From Candidatus Methylobacter oryzae (GTDB lineage: Bacteria > Pseudomonadota > Gammaproteobacteria > Methylococcales > Methylomonadaceae), in contig CAMAUL010000030.1 in the NCBI GenBank assembly GCA_945861405.1, positions 1-38,012 on the forward strand: a DNA stretch of 38,012 nucleotides. Reading direction: 5' to 3'. This document shows, one piece after another, positions 9,185 through 16,313 of the stretch; positions within the stretch are counted from its first letter, which is position 1; each line of letters opens with the position of its first letter. A model generated the notes under the pieces. The model worked only from the letters and a program-made list of their open reading frames with translations. It had not been told where the DNA came from and did not search any database. Both the position numbers and the translations under genes were made by a program.

Positions 9185-9412
9185 ATGGAACGCTGATGAC
9201 GCAGATGATTATGATGAACACAGATACGGCAGATTCAGTTAATAAGCCATCAAAACAACTTTGTCGCTGGAGTGCAGGCTTCGCCTGTGCTGGCAAGCAA
9301 AGCTTGCACTCCCCTCATTTCCTGATAGCTATTTTAGTAATTGACTGATTTTCTCTAGGATAATTCAAAAAATCTTAATCGATCATAATCATCAGCGCCA
9401 TCTGCGTTCTAT
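9185..9412. repeat. dispersed repeat C with 31-bp inverted ends, containing a nested palindrome
   Basis: The left arm 9185-9215 and the inverted right arm 9382-9412 match at 27 of 31 positions, both starting AT(G/A)GAACGC. The element fills the maf-rng gap. The 44-bp palindrome at 9269-9312 is nested within it. The right arm contains the maf stop codon (TAG, 9411-9409). Just outside the left arm are two GTAACTATTCA strings 30 bp apart (9136 and 9166) that resemble the outer ends of repeat A. Confidence 0.75.
9269..9312. repeat. 44-bp two-hairpin palindrome, copy 2 (inverted relative to copy 1)
   Basis: It reads as the near reverse complement of 7570-7613, with the differences confined mainly to about six central bases. 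The outer arms GGAGTGCA/TGCACTCC and the inner hairpins (CAGGC-ttc-GCCTG and GCAAGC-aaa-GCTTGC) are kept, so the fold and not merely the sequence is conserved. Confidence 0.8.
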
Positions 9413-9993
9413 CTTTCTAACTGTAAAATAGCTATACCTTCCCTAATTAAAAGCTCCGCCGTTTCAAACAACGGCAAACCGACCACGCCGGAAAAACTGC
9501 CGCTGATCGACTCTACAAACACGCCGCCCAGGCCTTGAATGGCGTAACTGCCAGCCTTATCGACCGGTTCGCCGCTTTGCCAGTAGGCCGCTATTTCGTC
9601 TTCCGTCAAGATCCTGAACGTCACATCGGTAATGCTGACCGCCTGACCATGCTCCCGGCCCCTCAGCGAAATTGCGCTGTAAACCCGGTGCATTTTACCG
9701 GATAACAGCCTTAACATGGTAAATGCATCATCCCGATCTTTGGGTTTGCCCATAATCAGATCGCCCAAAACCACGGCGGTATCGGCGGCCAAAACCGGCA
9801 AGCCGCTGCCCAGCTGCGCCATGCAGGCCGCCGATTTTTCAGCCGCCAACCGCTGCACATAATCCAGCGGCATTTCGTTGGGCAAAGGCGTCTCGTCAAG
9901 ATCGACCGGATGCACCCGGTAGGCAACCTTAATCTGATCCAGCAATTCTTTTCGGCGGGGAGAGGCTGAGGCGAGAATAATCTGTGCAGTCAT
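9409..9993 (-). CDS. maf: Maf-family nucleotide pyrophosphatase (YhdE type)
   Basis: Maf/YhdE-type nucleoside triphosphate pyrophosphatase, 194 aa. The family hydrolyses dTTP/UTP and modified nucleotides to monophosphates and was first named for septum inhibition. Diagnostic motifs are the N-terminal ASASPRRKELL (residues 9-19), Asp71 in LAADTAVVL with GKP at 82-84, and the GSYAIQGLGGVFVESISGSFSGVVGLP segment at the C-terminal half. Its ATG overlaps the rlmH stop codon by one base (TAATG), so the two are translationally coupled. Its stop codon lies inside repeat C, so the extreme C-terminus may have been set by the repeat. The neighbour order maf-rng-yhdP matches E. coli. Confidence 0.94.
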   Translation of the reverse strand: MTAQIILASASPRRKELLDQIKVAYRVHPVDLDETPLPNEMPLDYVQRLAAEKSAACMAQLGSGLPVLAADTAVVLGDLIMGKPKDRDDAFTMLRLLSGKMHRVYSAISLRGREHGQAVSITDVTFRILTEDEIAAYWQSGEPVDKAGSYAIQGLGGVFVESISGSFSGVVGLPLFETAELLIREGIAILQLER

Positions 9994-10460
9994 TAACGAT
10001 GATAGGGATGGTTATGGAGAATGCTCCAGGCACGATAAAGCTGCTCGGCCACAACGATGCGCACCAGCGGATGGGGGAAAGTCAATTTCGACAAGCTCCA
10101 GGATTCCCGCGCCAACTGTTTGGCAGAATCGGCCAGACCTTCCGGCCCGCCGATTAACAACGAGACATGCTGGCCGCTTTCCAGCCAGCGTTGCATCGCT
10201 TCCGCCAATTCAGGCGTCGTCCAGGATTTGCCGGGGATATCCAAGGTTACGATATGAGTGCTTTGCGGGATAGCCGCAATCATCCGTTCGCCTTCCTCTT
10301 TGACAATCCTAGCGACATCGCTGTTCTTGGTGCGCTTACCCGGAGCGATTTCCTTAAGCACCAATTCGCATTCACGGGGCAGACGTTTGGCATATTCATC
10401 GTAGCCCTGCTGCACCCAGCCCGGCATGCGGTTTCCAACTGAAATCAGATTTATTTGCAT
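9993..10460 (-). CDS. rlmH: 23S rRNA pseudouridine-1915 N3-methyltransferase RlmH
   Basis: RlmH, a SPOUT-class methyltransferase that methylates pseudouridine 1915 in helix 69 of 23S rRNA. The ATG at 10460 gives [15 protein letters not shown] and exactly 155 residues, the normal RlmH length. A longer in-frame reading from 10526 would add 22 residues with no family support. The SAM-binding knot motif LLIGGPEGL and the C-terminal [17 protein letters not shown], which completes the active site in the dimer, are both present. It is the first gene of the minus-strand cluster and is divergent from the flagellar lipoprotein gene, so promoters for both must lie in 10461-10604. Confidence 0.95.
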   Translation of the reverse strand: MQINLISVGNRMPGWVQQGYDEYAKRLPRECELVLKEIAPGKRTKNSDVARIVKEEGERMIAAIPQSTHIVTLDIPGKSWTTPELAEAMQRWLESGQHVSLLIGGPEGLADSAKQLARESWSLSKLTFPHPLVRIVVAEQLYRAWSILHNHPYHR

Positions 10461-10604
10461 GCGGTGCAGGATACAGGAGAACAGGCCGGTGATGCAATGC
10501 AGTCTAATGGTGGTCATATCCGGCAATAAAAATAGCTGACTAAAAAACTTAAGTAATGGGCTTATCTGCCGCTACATTAGCAAACCAACACAGGAGTGAG
10601 TACC

Positions 10605-11198
10605 GTGAACATTAACTATTTAAAACCCGGATTAGCAGGATTAGCCTTAAGCTTCTTGGCAACGGCCTGCACAACGACCAAAGTGCCGCCCTATGAATTT
10701 TTGCCGCATAAAACCATCAGCGCGATAGGCTACGGCACAGTGGAAAAAAGTGATCGGTACTCGCGCTCGCAAATCAAATTAATAGCCATGCGGGCATCGA
10801 AGATGGATGCTTACCGAAGTTTGGCCGAGCAGCTTAACGGCATTCAGTTGCGCGGCCAGACTGCGGTCGAAAGTATGGAAGTCACTCATGACAGTTATCA
10901 GGTTTACCTTAATGCGTATTTGCGCGGCGCAAGGGTAAAAAGAACCTCGGCGATCGGTAGCGATCCCTACGCCGGCGATGATACGTTTGAAACGGTTGTG
11001 GAACTTGATTTGACGCCCAGATTCTATGAATGCATGAATGGATCAAAGGAATTGGTTAATCTATGCCTACAACAAAACCAGGAAATTCCGGCTCCCAGTT
11101 TCGATCCTAAGCCAACCACAGTATCGAGCATTAATACGGGCTGCAATGCGATGGATTGCTACCGCTATCCAAATACCAAGGGATTTAACCGGAAATAA
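10605..11198 (+). CDS. flgP: LPP20-family flagellar lipoprotein, FlgP-like
   Basis: A 197-aa lipoprotein with lipobox FLATAC (Cys22) and an LPP20-like domain (IGYGTVEKSDRYSRSQIKLIAMRASKMDAYRSLAEQL). Vibrio FlgP is an LPP20 outer-membrane lipoprotein that, with FlgO and FlgT, builds the basal-body H ring. The assignment rests on this domain plus flgT being the next gene. Start choice: the GTG at 10605 has AGGAG (10592-10596) 8 nt upstream; the in-frame GTG at 10596 overlaps that site and is unlikely. No flgO is present in the window. The C-terminal tail after about residue 145 is low-complexity and not part of the domain. Confidence 0.75.
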   Translation: MNINYLKPGLAGLALSFLATACTTTKVPPYEFLPHKTISAIGYGTVEKSDRYSRSQIKLIAMRASKMDAYRSLAEQLNGIQLRGQTAVESMEVTHDSYQVYLNAYLRGARVKRTSAIGSDPYAGDDTFETVVELDLTPRFYECMNGSKELVNLCLQQNQEIPAPSFDPKPTTVSSINTGCNAMDCYRYPNTKGFNRK

Positions 11199-11216
11199 CC
11201 CGACTTGTTCAGCTCA

Positions 11217-11242
11217 CCCTTCGACAAGCTCAGGGCGAACGG
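11217..11242. repeat. REP-like 26-bp palindromic repeat
   Basis: The sequence CCCTTCGACAAGCTCAGGGC followed by GAACGG is a short palindromic string that I have seen as a dispersed repeat in many proteobacterial genomes. There is one copy in this window, just downstream of flgP. It may act as a transcript 3'-end stabiliser or weak terminator. Confidence 0.6.
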
Positions 11243-11253
11243 AACAGTCTTAA

Positions 11254-11352
11254 GGGGGCCTCTAATAATTGCTTTTTCCATGATATTTATGAATGTAAGT
11301 CATTGAAACTAAATAACACTATTCTTTCAAAATTGAATTATTAGAGATCCCC
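11254..11352. mobile_element. 99-bp MITE-like element with TTAA flanks
   Basis: Terminal inverted repeats of 17 bp (GGGGGCCTCTAATAATT at 11254-11270 and its complement at 11336-11352) match at 15 of 17 positions. TTAA occurs directly on both sides (11250-11253 and 11353-11356), consistent with a target duplication. The interior is AT-rich and non-coding. The terminal sequence resembles ends of some IS5-family elements, but that is recall and not a search. It lies between flgP and flgT and could affect their co-transcription. Confidence 0.7.
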
Positions 11353-11456
11353 TTAACTTAATGGCATTGGGTCAAACTGATCCAAACTATTAGGGGTGTA
11401 GCTCAGATTTATATTTACATAACAGTTGCTGCCACGGACACGCGCTTTGAAAATTA

Positions 11457-11485
11457 ACATAAATAGCATTTAAAGGCTATTATGT
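11457..11485 (+). promoter_or_regulatory. small hairpin upstream of flgT
   Basis: ACATAAATAGC (11457-11467) and GCTATTATGT (11476-11485) are complementary apart from one bulged base, with an 8-nt loop. It sits about 40 nt before the flgT start in otherwise unremarkable sequence (11357-11524). Its role is unknown. Confidence 0.3.
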
Positions 11486-11524
11486 AAGACAGCAATTATT
11501 CTCAGCAACGAACCGGTTTGATGA

Positions 11525-12757
11525 ATGGCAAAAATATTATTTAAATGCGTATTGGTATCGCTGATTTTATTAAGTCTATCGTGCGCCAATGTTCAACAAC
11601 AAGCCCGCGCAAGCGCTAATGTAGTGACCGTTGAAGGTCAGGCCGCCATTAGCAACGGTATGCCGTTATTAGCCAAGAAACAGGCCTTGCAGGATGCCAT
11701 CCGCCAAGCATCCATGCAATCAGCCGTTGATATTCGCAGCCAAACTTCGGCCAATCAAAACGGCATTTCACAGGACACAATGTCCATGCGTACCGCTGCC
11801 GCCGTGAACAATACCAAAGTCATCAAGGAATGGACCAGCGATAATATCCATCATGTTGTAGCTCAGGTGGAATTATCTGCCGACAGCGCCTGCTCCTCCC
11901 GCTACCGTAAACGCATTATCGCAACCGCTTTCCCTTTAGTTAATCAAGAACAGGTGACGGGCTACGAAACCCAGGATTTATATGCTGGCATTCCACGCGA
12001 ACTTAATAATCTGTTAATCGAATCCGGCGATTTCATCGGCAGTAACGCTACTAATATCAATTTATATCCAAGAGCCGATCAGGCTCCCGAAATACAAAAC
12101 CGCACCGCCTATCGCCCGTCAAAAGTCATGCAAATAGCGTCATCAAATGGCGTACAGTTGGTGTTGTCTGGGGCAATCAGGGATCTGGAGGTCGAATCCA
12201 GCGAATATATGAGAGGCCAAGGGCCTTTGGCATTCGTCAGAAGCTTGGCGCGCGATGTTGTCGCCAGACGCGGTATTGGCATTGATGTTTATGTGCATGA
12301 TGGACTTACCGGTGCATTGCTGTTCCAGCAGCGTTATGTGGATACTGTCATCGGCGATGTGTGGATACCGGCCACTTATACGGTAGGCAGTGAGCGCTTT
12401 AACTCCACCTCGACCGGTGGAAAAATCGCTCAAATTATCGATCAGGCCAGCGCTGATATCCGCCAATCCTTAAGCTGTTACCCTTTTGCAACGCGCATTA
12501 TTGAAATCAAGGGCGATAAGGTAGTTATTGATGCGGGTGCGCAGGAAAAACTCAATATCGACGATCAACTGGTGGTTTATAGTTCAGGCGGCAATGACTT
12601 AAATCTCGATGGCGGCTACAGCTTTGTAGGCAAGGATCAACAACCGGCGGGCGTGTTAACCATCCGCAGTATCGCGCCCCGTTACGCCATAGGCAGTTTG
12701 GAAGCGCCTGCCCGCGAACTGGGCGTCAAAGTTGGCGACTGGGTAAAATCCTGGTAA
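11525..12757 (+). CDS. flgT: flagellar assembly protein FlgT
   Basis: FlgT, the periplasmic H-ring protein of the flagellar basal body (known from Vibrio), which helps anchor the stator and T ring. The N-terminal third (VVTVEGQAAISNGMPLLAKKQALQDAIRQAS) matches the FlgT N-domain. The middle part (GVQLVLSGAIRDLEVES, RGIGIDVYVHDGLTGALLFQQRY) is the TolB-like middle domain. The C-terminus (INIDDQLVVYSS, GVLTIRSIAPRYAIGSLE, GVKVGDWV) is the small C-domain. Length is 410 aa, near the family norm. The signal peptide ends in LSLSC, so it might be lipidated, which is unusual for FlgT. No clear ribosome binding site precedes the ATG. flgP lies upstream across the MITE, and fliW downstream. Confidence 0.88.
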   Translation: MAKILFKCVLVSLILLSLSCANVQQQARASANVVTVEGQAAISNGMPLLAKKQALQDAIRQASMQSAVDIRSQTSANQNGISQDTMSMRTAAAVNNTKVIKEWTSDNIHHVVAQVELSADSACSSRYRKRIIATAFPLVNQEQVTGYETQDLYAGIPRELNNLLIESGDFIGSNATNINLYPRADQAPEIQNRTAYRPSKVMQIASSNGVQLVLSGAIRDLEVESSEYMRGQGPLAFVRSLARDVVARRGIGIDVYVHDGLTGALLFQQRYVDTVIGDVWIPATYTVGSERFNSTSTGGKIAQIIDQASADIRQSLSCYPFATRIIEIKGDKVVIDAGAQEKLNIDDQLVVYSSGGNDLNLDGGYSFVGKDQQPAGVLTIRSIAPRYAIGSLEAPARELGVKVGDWVKSW

Positions 12758-12842
12758 ACAGCCTAATTACAAGCTGAGCTTGCTATACTGATAACGATAG
12801 ACTATACATTTATCTTCACATTCACTTTTACCAGAGTTCATT

Positions 12843-13331
12843 ATGGAAATTAAATCAAGTTTTTTCGGCGAACAATCCATCGATCCCAGCACCATCATCA
12901 ACTTTCCGAACGGAATCCCCGGCTTTGAAGATCAAACCCGTTTCAAGCTGTTTCATCAGGAAGGCGACAGCCCCCTTATTTTCTGGCTGCAATCCTTGGA
13001 TGATGCATCCCTAGTCTTCTCAGTTGCGCAACCGTCTATTTTCAATATCAATTACAGCTTTGTATTAAACGATGCCGAAGAAGCCACACTGGGCATTGAC
13101 GATACCGCCGACATACTTCTCCTGGTAATCCTGCATAAAGACACCGATCAGCCTAGCACCATTAAATCGCTGAAAGCACACGCGCTATCGCTGCTGGGTG
13201 CCACATCCGATCAACCTGCCATTAAAGGCGTCATCAGAGCTCCGCTGGTGATTAACAGCGCAAAAAGAATAGGCTTGCAAAAAGTGCTTGCTCAAATAGA
13301 GCAAAATATAACGCTGACTGAAGTCGCTTAA
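12843..13331 (+). CDS. fliW: flagellar assembly factor FliW
   Basis: FliW, 162 aa, the small cytoplasmic protein that binds flagellin and antagonises the RNA-binding regulator CsrA, linking flagellin synthesis to export. Family signatures: FPNGIPGFEDQTRFKLF (about residues 22-38), PLIFWLQSLDDASLVFSVAQP, and the C-terminal APLVINSAKRIGLQKVL. It is well studied in Bacillus and Campylobacter and absent from E. coli, so its presence here suggests a FliW-CsrA circuit in this organism; csrA is not in the window. The preceding 85 bp contain a TATACT (12784-12789) that may serve as a -10 element. A hairpin follows at 13398-13416. Confidence 0.93.
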   Translation: MEIKSSFFGEQSIDPSTIINFPNGIPGFEDQTRFKLFHQEGDSPLIFWLQSLDDASLVFSVAQPSIFNINYSFVLNDAEEATLGIDDTADILLLVILHKDTDQPSTIKSLKAHALSLLGATSDQPAIKGVIRAPLVINSAKRIGLQKVLAQIEQNITLTEVA

Positions 13332-13397
13332 TGAAATTTGCGTGACTAAAACGCATTACTTGGTTTTTAGCAGCAGACTTGAGGTGCTACCTTGTTG

Positions 13398-13416
13398 CTG
13401 CCGCTTTTAGCGGCAG
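13398..13416. terminator. possible terminator between convergent fliW and panD
   Basis: A perfect 8-bp stem CTGCCGCT/AGCGGCAG with a 3-nt loop lies between the convergent ends of fliW and panD. It has no long T-tract on either strand, so it would be a weak intrinsic terminator at best. Confidence 0.4.
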
Positions 13417-13500
13417 TTATACAACCCGCTTGACACAGCAGTTAAGGTTATTAAGATTCTATGGGATTCTAGCGGACTTCTAAATTTATGCGCATTGAAA

Positions 13501-13881
13501 TCAAGCGGCCTGAACGGGAATGGAACTGGCTGAACGCTGAACCTCATTCTTTTCGTTAAAATAAATCAGGGTAGGCTTATGGATTTCCGCTTCTTTTTGA
13601 TCCAATATCGCAAACGCACAAACTATAATCAGGTCACCGGGGCACGCCAGACGGGCAGCCGCGCCATTGACTGAAAACAATCCCGATCCTGCTTCGGCGC
13701 GAATGGCATAGGTCGTAAATCGCGCGCCATTGTTGATATTGTAAATCTGTATCTGCTCGTATTCCCTGATACCCGATAAATCGAGAATATTGCTGTCAAT
13801 CGCACAAGAACCCTCATAACCCAACTCTGAATGAGTCACCGTGGCTCTATGTAATTTCGCTTTAAGCATCGTGATTTGCAT
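13501..13881 (-). CDS. panD: aspartate 1-decarboxylase
   Basis: PanD, the pyruvoyl-dependent enzyme making beta-alanine from aspartate for pantothenate synthesis. The proenzyme self-cleaves between Gly24 and Ser25; here YEGSC places Gly and Ser exactly at 24 and 25. Other family strings are [14 protein letters not shown] at the start, the catalytic-site Tyr/Thr region (ARFTTYAI) and NGAAARL in the middle. Length is 126 aa, as in E. coli. It is the last gene of the folK-panB-panC-panD run, 73 bp downstream of panC. Confidence 0.97.
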   Translation of the reverse strand: MQITMLKAKLHRATVTHSELGYEGSCAIDSNILDLSGIREYEQIQIYNINNGARFTTYAIRAEAGSGLFSVNGAAARLACPGDLIIVCAFAILDQKEAEIHKPTLIYFNEKNEVQRSASSIPVQAA

Positions 13882-13954
13882 AATAAAACACTATAAATAC
13901 CTTTGAGAACCGCGCATTATCCATTATTAGCAACAATGCATCAACTTTTAGCAT

Positions 13955-14848
13955 TTAAATCCCCCTGCCTTCAGCTTCCTCCTTTGACAAAGGGGGACTG
14001 AGGGGGATTCTGGAAAAACAAACATTATCGATCAACCGCGTCTTACCAAGCCTTGCCGCCGCCAACAAAACCAGCTCCCTATCATCCGCACCTGCTTTTT
14101 TTAAATCACTTGCCCTGCACAGGCTAAAATAATCAGGCGTAAAACCGGATTCTCGCAAAAACAACAACGCCCGGCACTCTATTTGCTGAAAAGACTGCTG
14201 TCCTGCCAAAACAGCATCACGAGCGTCACACAAGGACTGATACAGCTTTGCGGCAATCGTTTTTTCCTCTGCGGTTAAATAGCCGTTCCTGGAACTCATG
14301 GCCAAGCCGCTGACTTCCCGAACCGTTTCCACACCGACTATTTCAACAGGAATATTCAAATCCCTGACCATCGTCCGTATCACCGTCAACTGCTGAAAAT
14401 CTTTTAAGCCAAATAAGGCGACACCCGGCTGCACCATATTGAATAACTTACAAACCACTGTCGCAACACCGTCAAAATGCCCCGGCCTGAATGCGCCGCA
14501 ATACCATTCTGACAGACCGGCTACTGACACGACCGTTTTGGCATCCGCCGCATAGACCTCGGAAACAGCCGGTTGAAACAACAAATCCGCACCTAAGGCC
14601 TTGAGCTGTTGCCGGTCTTCATGTTCGGTACGGGGATAGGTCTCAAAATCCTCGCCAACACCAAACTGAGTCGGATTGACAAAAATGCTGACCACCACCC
14701 GATCCGCCTTTTTTTTGGCTTCATTGACCAGCGCCAGATGCCCCGCGTGTAGATTGCCCATCGTCGGCACCAGTGCAACGCTCTGACCTGTCGACCGCCA
14801 AGCTCTAACGGCGTCGCGTAATTCCGATACGGTGTTGACTATGCGCAT
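13955..14848 (-). CDS. panC: pantothenate synthetase with a repeat-encoded C-terminal tail
   Basis: PanC ligates pantoate and beta-alanine with ATP to give pantothenate. The nucleotidyltransferase HIGH-type motif is HAGH at residues 34-37 (PTMGNLHAGHLAL). The KMSKS-equivalent region is MSSRNGYL, and LFGLKDFQQLTVIRTMVRDL is typical. The fold normally ends just after GKTRLIDN. Here 17 or so further residues (RIPLSPPLSKEEAEGRGI) are encoded entirely by the palindromic repeat at 13958-14009, with the stop codon immediately after it. Total 297 aa, against about 283 in E. coli. The ATG at 14848 has AAGG nearby and lies 5 nt after the panB stop, so the genes are coupled. Confidence 0.95.
   Translation of the reverse strand: MRIVNTVSELRDAVRAWRSTGQSVALVPTMGNLHAGHLALVNEAKKKADRVVVSIFVNPTQFGVGEDFETYPRTEHEDRQQLKALGADLLFQPAVSEVYAADAKTVVSVAGLSEWYCGAFRPGHFDGVATVVCKLFNMVQPGVALFGLKDFQQLTVIRTMVRDLNIPVEIVGVETVREVSGLAMSSRNGYLTAEEKTIAAKLYQSLCDARDAVLAGQQSFQQIECRALLFLRESGFTPDYFSLCRASDLKKAGADDRELVLLAAARLGKTRLIDNVCFSRIPLSPPLSKEEAEGRGI
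13958..14009. repeat. palindromic repeat overlapping the panC 3' end
   Basis: AATCCCCCT (13958-13966) pairs with AGGGGGATT (14001-14009), with an inner stem CTCCTTTG/CAAAGGGGG. It resembles a C/G-run repeat that I recall as dispersed in many bacterial genomes. It is translated as the last residues of PanC and may double as a transcript 3' structure. Confidence 0.65.
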
Positions 14849-14853
14849 AAGCC

Positions 14854-15669
14854 TTAAAAACTGTGTTCAGGGGTAGGAAACAAGGATTGCTTGACCGCTT
14901 GATGATAAGCAGTGATAGCTTCCTCGATATTCACTACGCCACTCATAAAATTCCTGGAAAAACGCGGACGCTTGCCGGTGCCGATATTGAGCATGTCATA
15001 AAGAACCAGCACCTGTCCGTCGCAGTCTACACCGGCTCCAATGCCTATCACAGGAATCGTTAACTGTGCACTGATGTCTTTAGCCAAGCTTGCCGGGACG
15101 CACTCCAACACCAAAAGCCCAGCACCCACCTGCTGTAATTTCAGGGCATCGGCAAGCATTTGTTCGGCCGCAGCCTGCTCCTTGCCCTGAACCTTATAAC
15201 TACCCAATTGATTGATCGATTGCGGCAGTAGACCTAAATGCCCGCAAACCGGAATGCCCTGATCGACCAGGAAACTAACGCAATCAAATTTCGGCCCTTC
15301 CAGCTTAACCATTTGCGCTCCACCTGCCTGCATCAATTTAGCCGCATTTTTGGCCGCGATAACCGGCGTGGGATACGTCATAAACGGCAAATCGGCAATG
15401 ACAAACGCCCGCTTCCTAGCCTTGCTGACGCAGCTTGTATGATAGACCATATCCCTGATGGTGACCGGAAGCGTAGTGTCATGCCCCTGGATAACCATGC
15501 CCAACGAATCACCGACCAGCATCATATCAACGCCAACCTTGTCGATTAACGCGCTAAATGCGGCATCGTAAGCGGTTAAGCACGATATTTTCTCCCCGCG
15601 CTGTTTCATGGCGGCCAAATCGGTAATCGACAACGGTTTTAGCGTAGTGGTGGAAGAATATTGATTCAT
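14854..15669 (-). CDS. panB: 3-methyl-2-oxobutanoate hydroxymethyltransferase
   Basis: PanB (ketopantoate hydroxymethyltransferase) adds a hydroxymethyl group from methylene-tetrahydrofolate to alpha-ketoisovalerate, the first committed step to pantothenate. Family strings: ISCLTAYDAAFSALIDKVGVDMMLVGDSLGMV (substrate and metal site), TMPVTIRDM-like TLPVTIRDMVYHT, AQMVKLEGP, GHLGLLPQS and IGIGAGVDCDGQVLVLYDML. Length is 271 aa, close to the usual 264. The ATG start gives the expected short N-terminal lead. It is separated from upstream folK by repeat D, and coupled to downstream panC with a 5-nt gap. Being next to folK fits its need for a folate cofactor. Confidence 0.97.
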   Translation of the reverse strand: MNQYSSTTTLKPLSITDLAAMKQRGEKISCLTAYDAAFSALIDKVGVDMMLVGDSLGMVIQGHDTTLPVTIRDMVYHTSCVSKARKRAFVIADLPFMTYPTPVIAAKNAAKLMQAGGAQMVKLEGPKFDCVSFLVDQGIPVCGHLGLLPQSINQLGSYKVQGKEQAAAEQMLADALKLQQVGAGLLVLECVPASLAKDISAQLTIPVIGIGAGVDCDGQVLVLYDMLNIGTGKRPRFSRNFMSGVVNIEEAITAYHQAVKQSLFPTPEHSF

Positions 15670-15696
15670 TTGTGATAACTTTCAGTACAAAGATAA

Positions 15697-15795
15697 ATGG
15701 AACACGGATTGGACGGATTTACGCGGATTTTTAATCAGTGCTTACAGCCTAATCCGCGTCGCCTAGAGGCGCCTACTTTTGGCATCCGTGTCTAT
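15697..15795. repeat. dispersed repeat D
   Basis: A 99-bp copy of the repeat family, starting ATGGAACACGGATTGGACGG and ending with the near complement GGCATCCGTGTCTAT. Its right half (CGCCTAGAGGCGCCTACTTTT) matches that of copy B. It fills the folK-panB gap; the folK stop codon lies 3 nt beyond its end. Confidence 0.7.
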
Positions 15796-15797
15796 AT

Positions 15798-16301
15798 TCA
15801 ATCCAGCCGTTTCAGCCCATTCATGGGGCACTTGACAAGCAAATCGGCAATACGGCCTTTTCCCGGCACCAACAACTGCGGCGCGATCTCATGCAAGGGA
15901 TACAAAACAAAAGCCCGTTCAGCTAGGCCCGTGTGCGGCACGATTAAATCAGGCAAGTCGATAATCTGGTCGCCATAGATCAACACATCCAAGTCCAGCG
16001 TTCTTGCGCCCCAGCGCTGATCTTTTCTAACCCGCCCCTGATCGTTTTCGATGCGTTGCAAGCCTCGCAATAAATCCATCGGCGGCAAATCGGTTGCAAC
16101 ACACATCACCGCATTCACATAATCAGGCTGATCCTGCGGCCCCATCGGCGGGCTATGATACAAACTGGAAAATACCAGCTCCTGTACCCCGGCTAGTTGC
16201 GCTATTGCCGTGCGCGCTGTTTTTATTTGCTCAGAGGGATTTGCAAGATTGCTGCCCAGACCAATATAAGCCGTTACCAAATTAGTTTCTGAGTCATTCA
16301 T
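15798..16301 (-). CDS. folK: HPPK, folate biosynthesis pyrophosphokinase
   Basis: FolK transfers pyrophosphate from ATP to 6-hydroxymethyl-7,8-dihydropterin in folate synthesis. Visible signatures: YIGLGSNLANP near the N-terminus (residues 12-22), the pterin loop SPPMGPQDQPDYVNAV (50-65), and the signature RWGARTLDLDVLIYG (96-110) with metal-binding Asp103 and Asp105, followed by PHTGLAERAFVLYPL. Length is 167 aa, normal for the family. It begins 12 nt after the pcnB stop codon; pcnB-folK is the same pair as in E. coli. Confidence 0.96.
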   Translation of the reverse strand: MNDSETNLVTAYIGLGSNLANPSEQIKTARTAIAQLAGVQELVFSSLYHSPPMGPQDQPDYVNAVMCVATDLPPMDLLRGLQRIENDQGRVRKDQRWGARTLDLDVLIYGDQIIDLPDLIVPHTGLAERAFVLYPLHEIAPQLLVPGKGRIADLLVKCPMNGLKRLD

Positions 16302-16313
16302 GACTAAAATAAA

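Noticed and set aside
10527..10604. A possible sigma-28 flagellar promoter before flgP (TAAAAAAC, 11 bp, GCTTATCT)
   Set aside because: Only about half the consensus positions match in the -10 box, which is no better than expected by chance in AT-rich DNA.
1830..15795. The repeats as a CRISPR array
   Set aside because: Copies are long, palindromic, kilobases apart and not separated by regular spacers; no cas genes are present.
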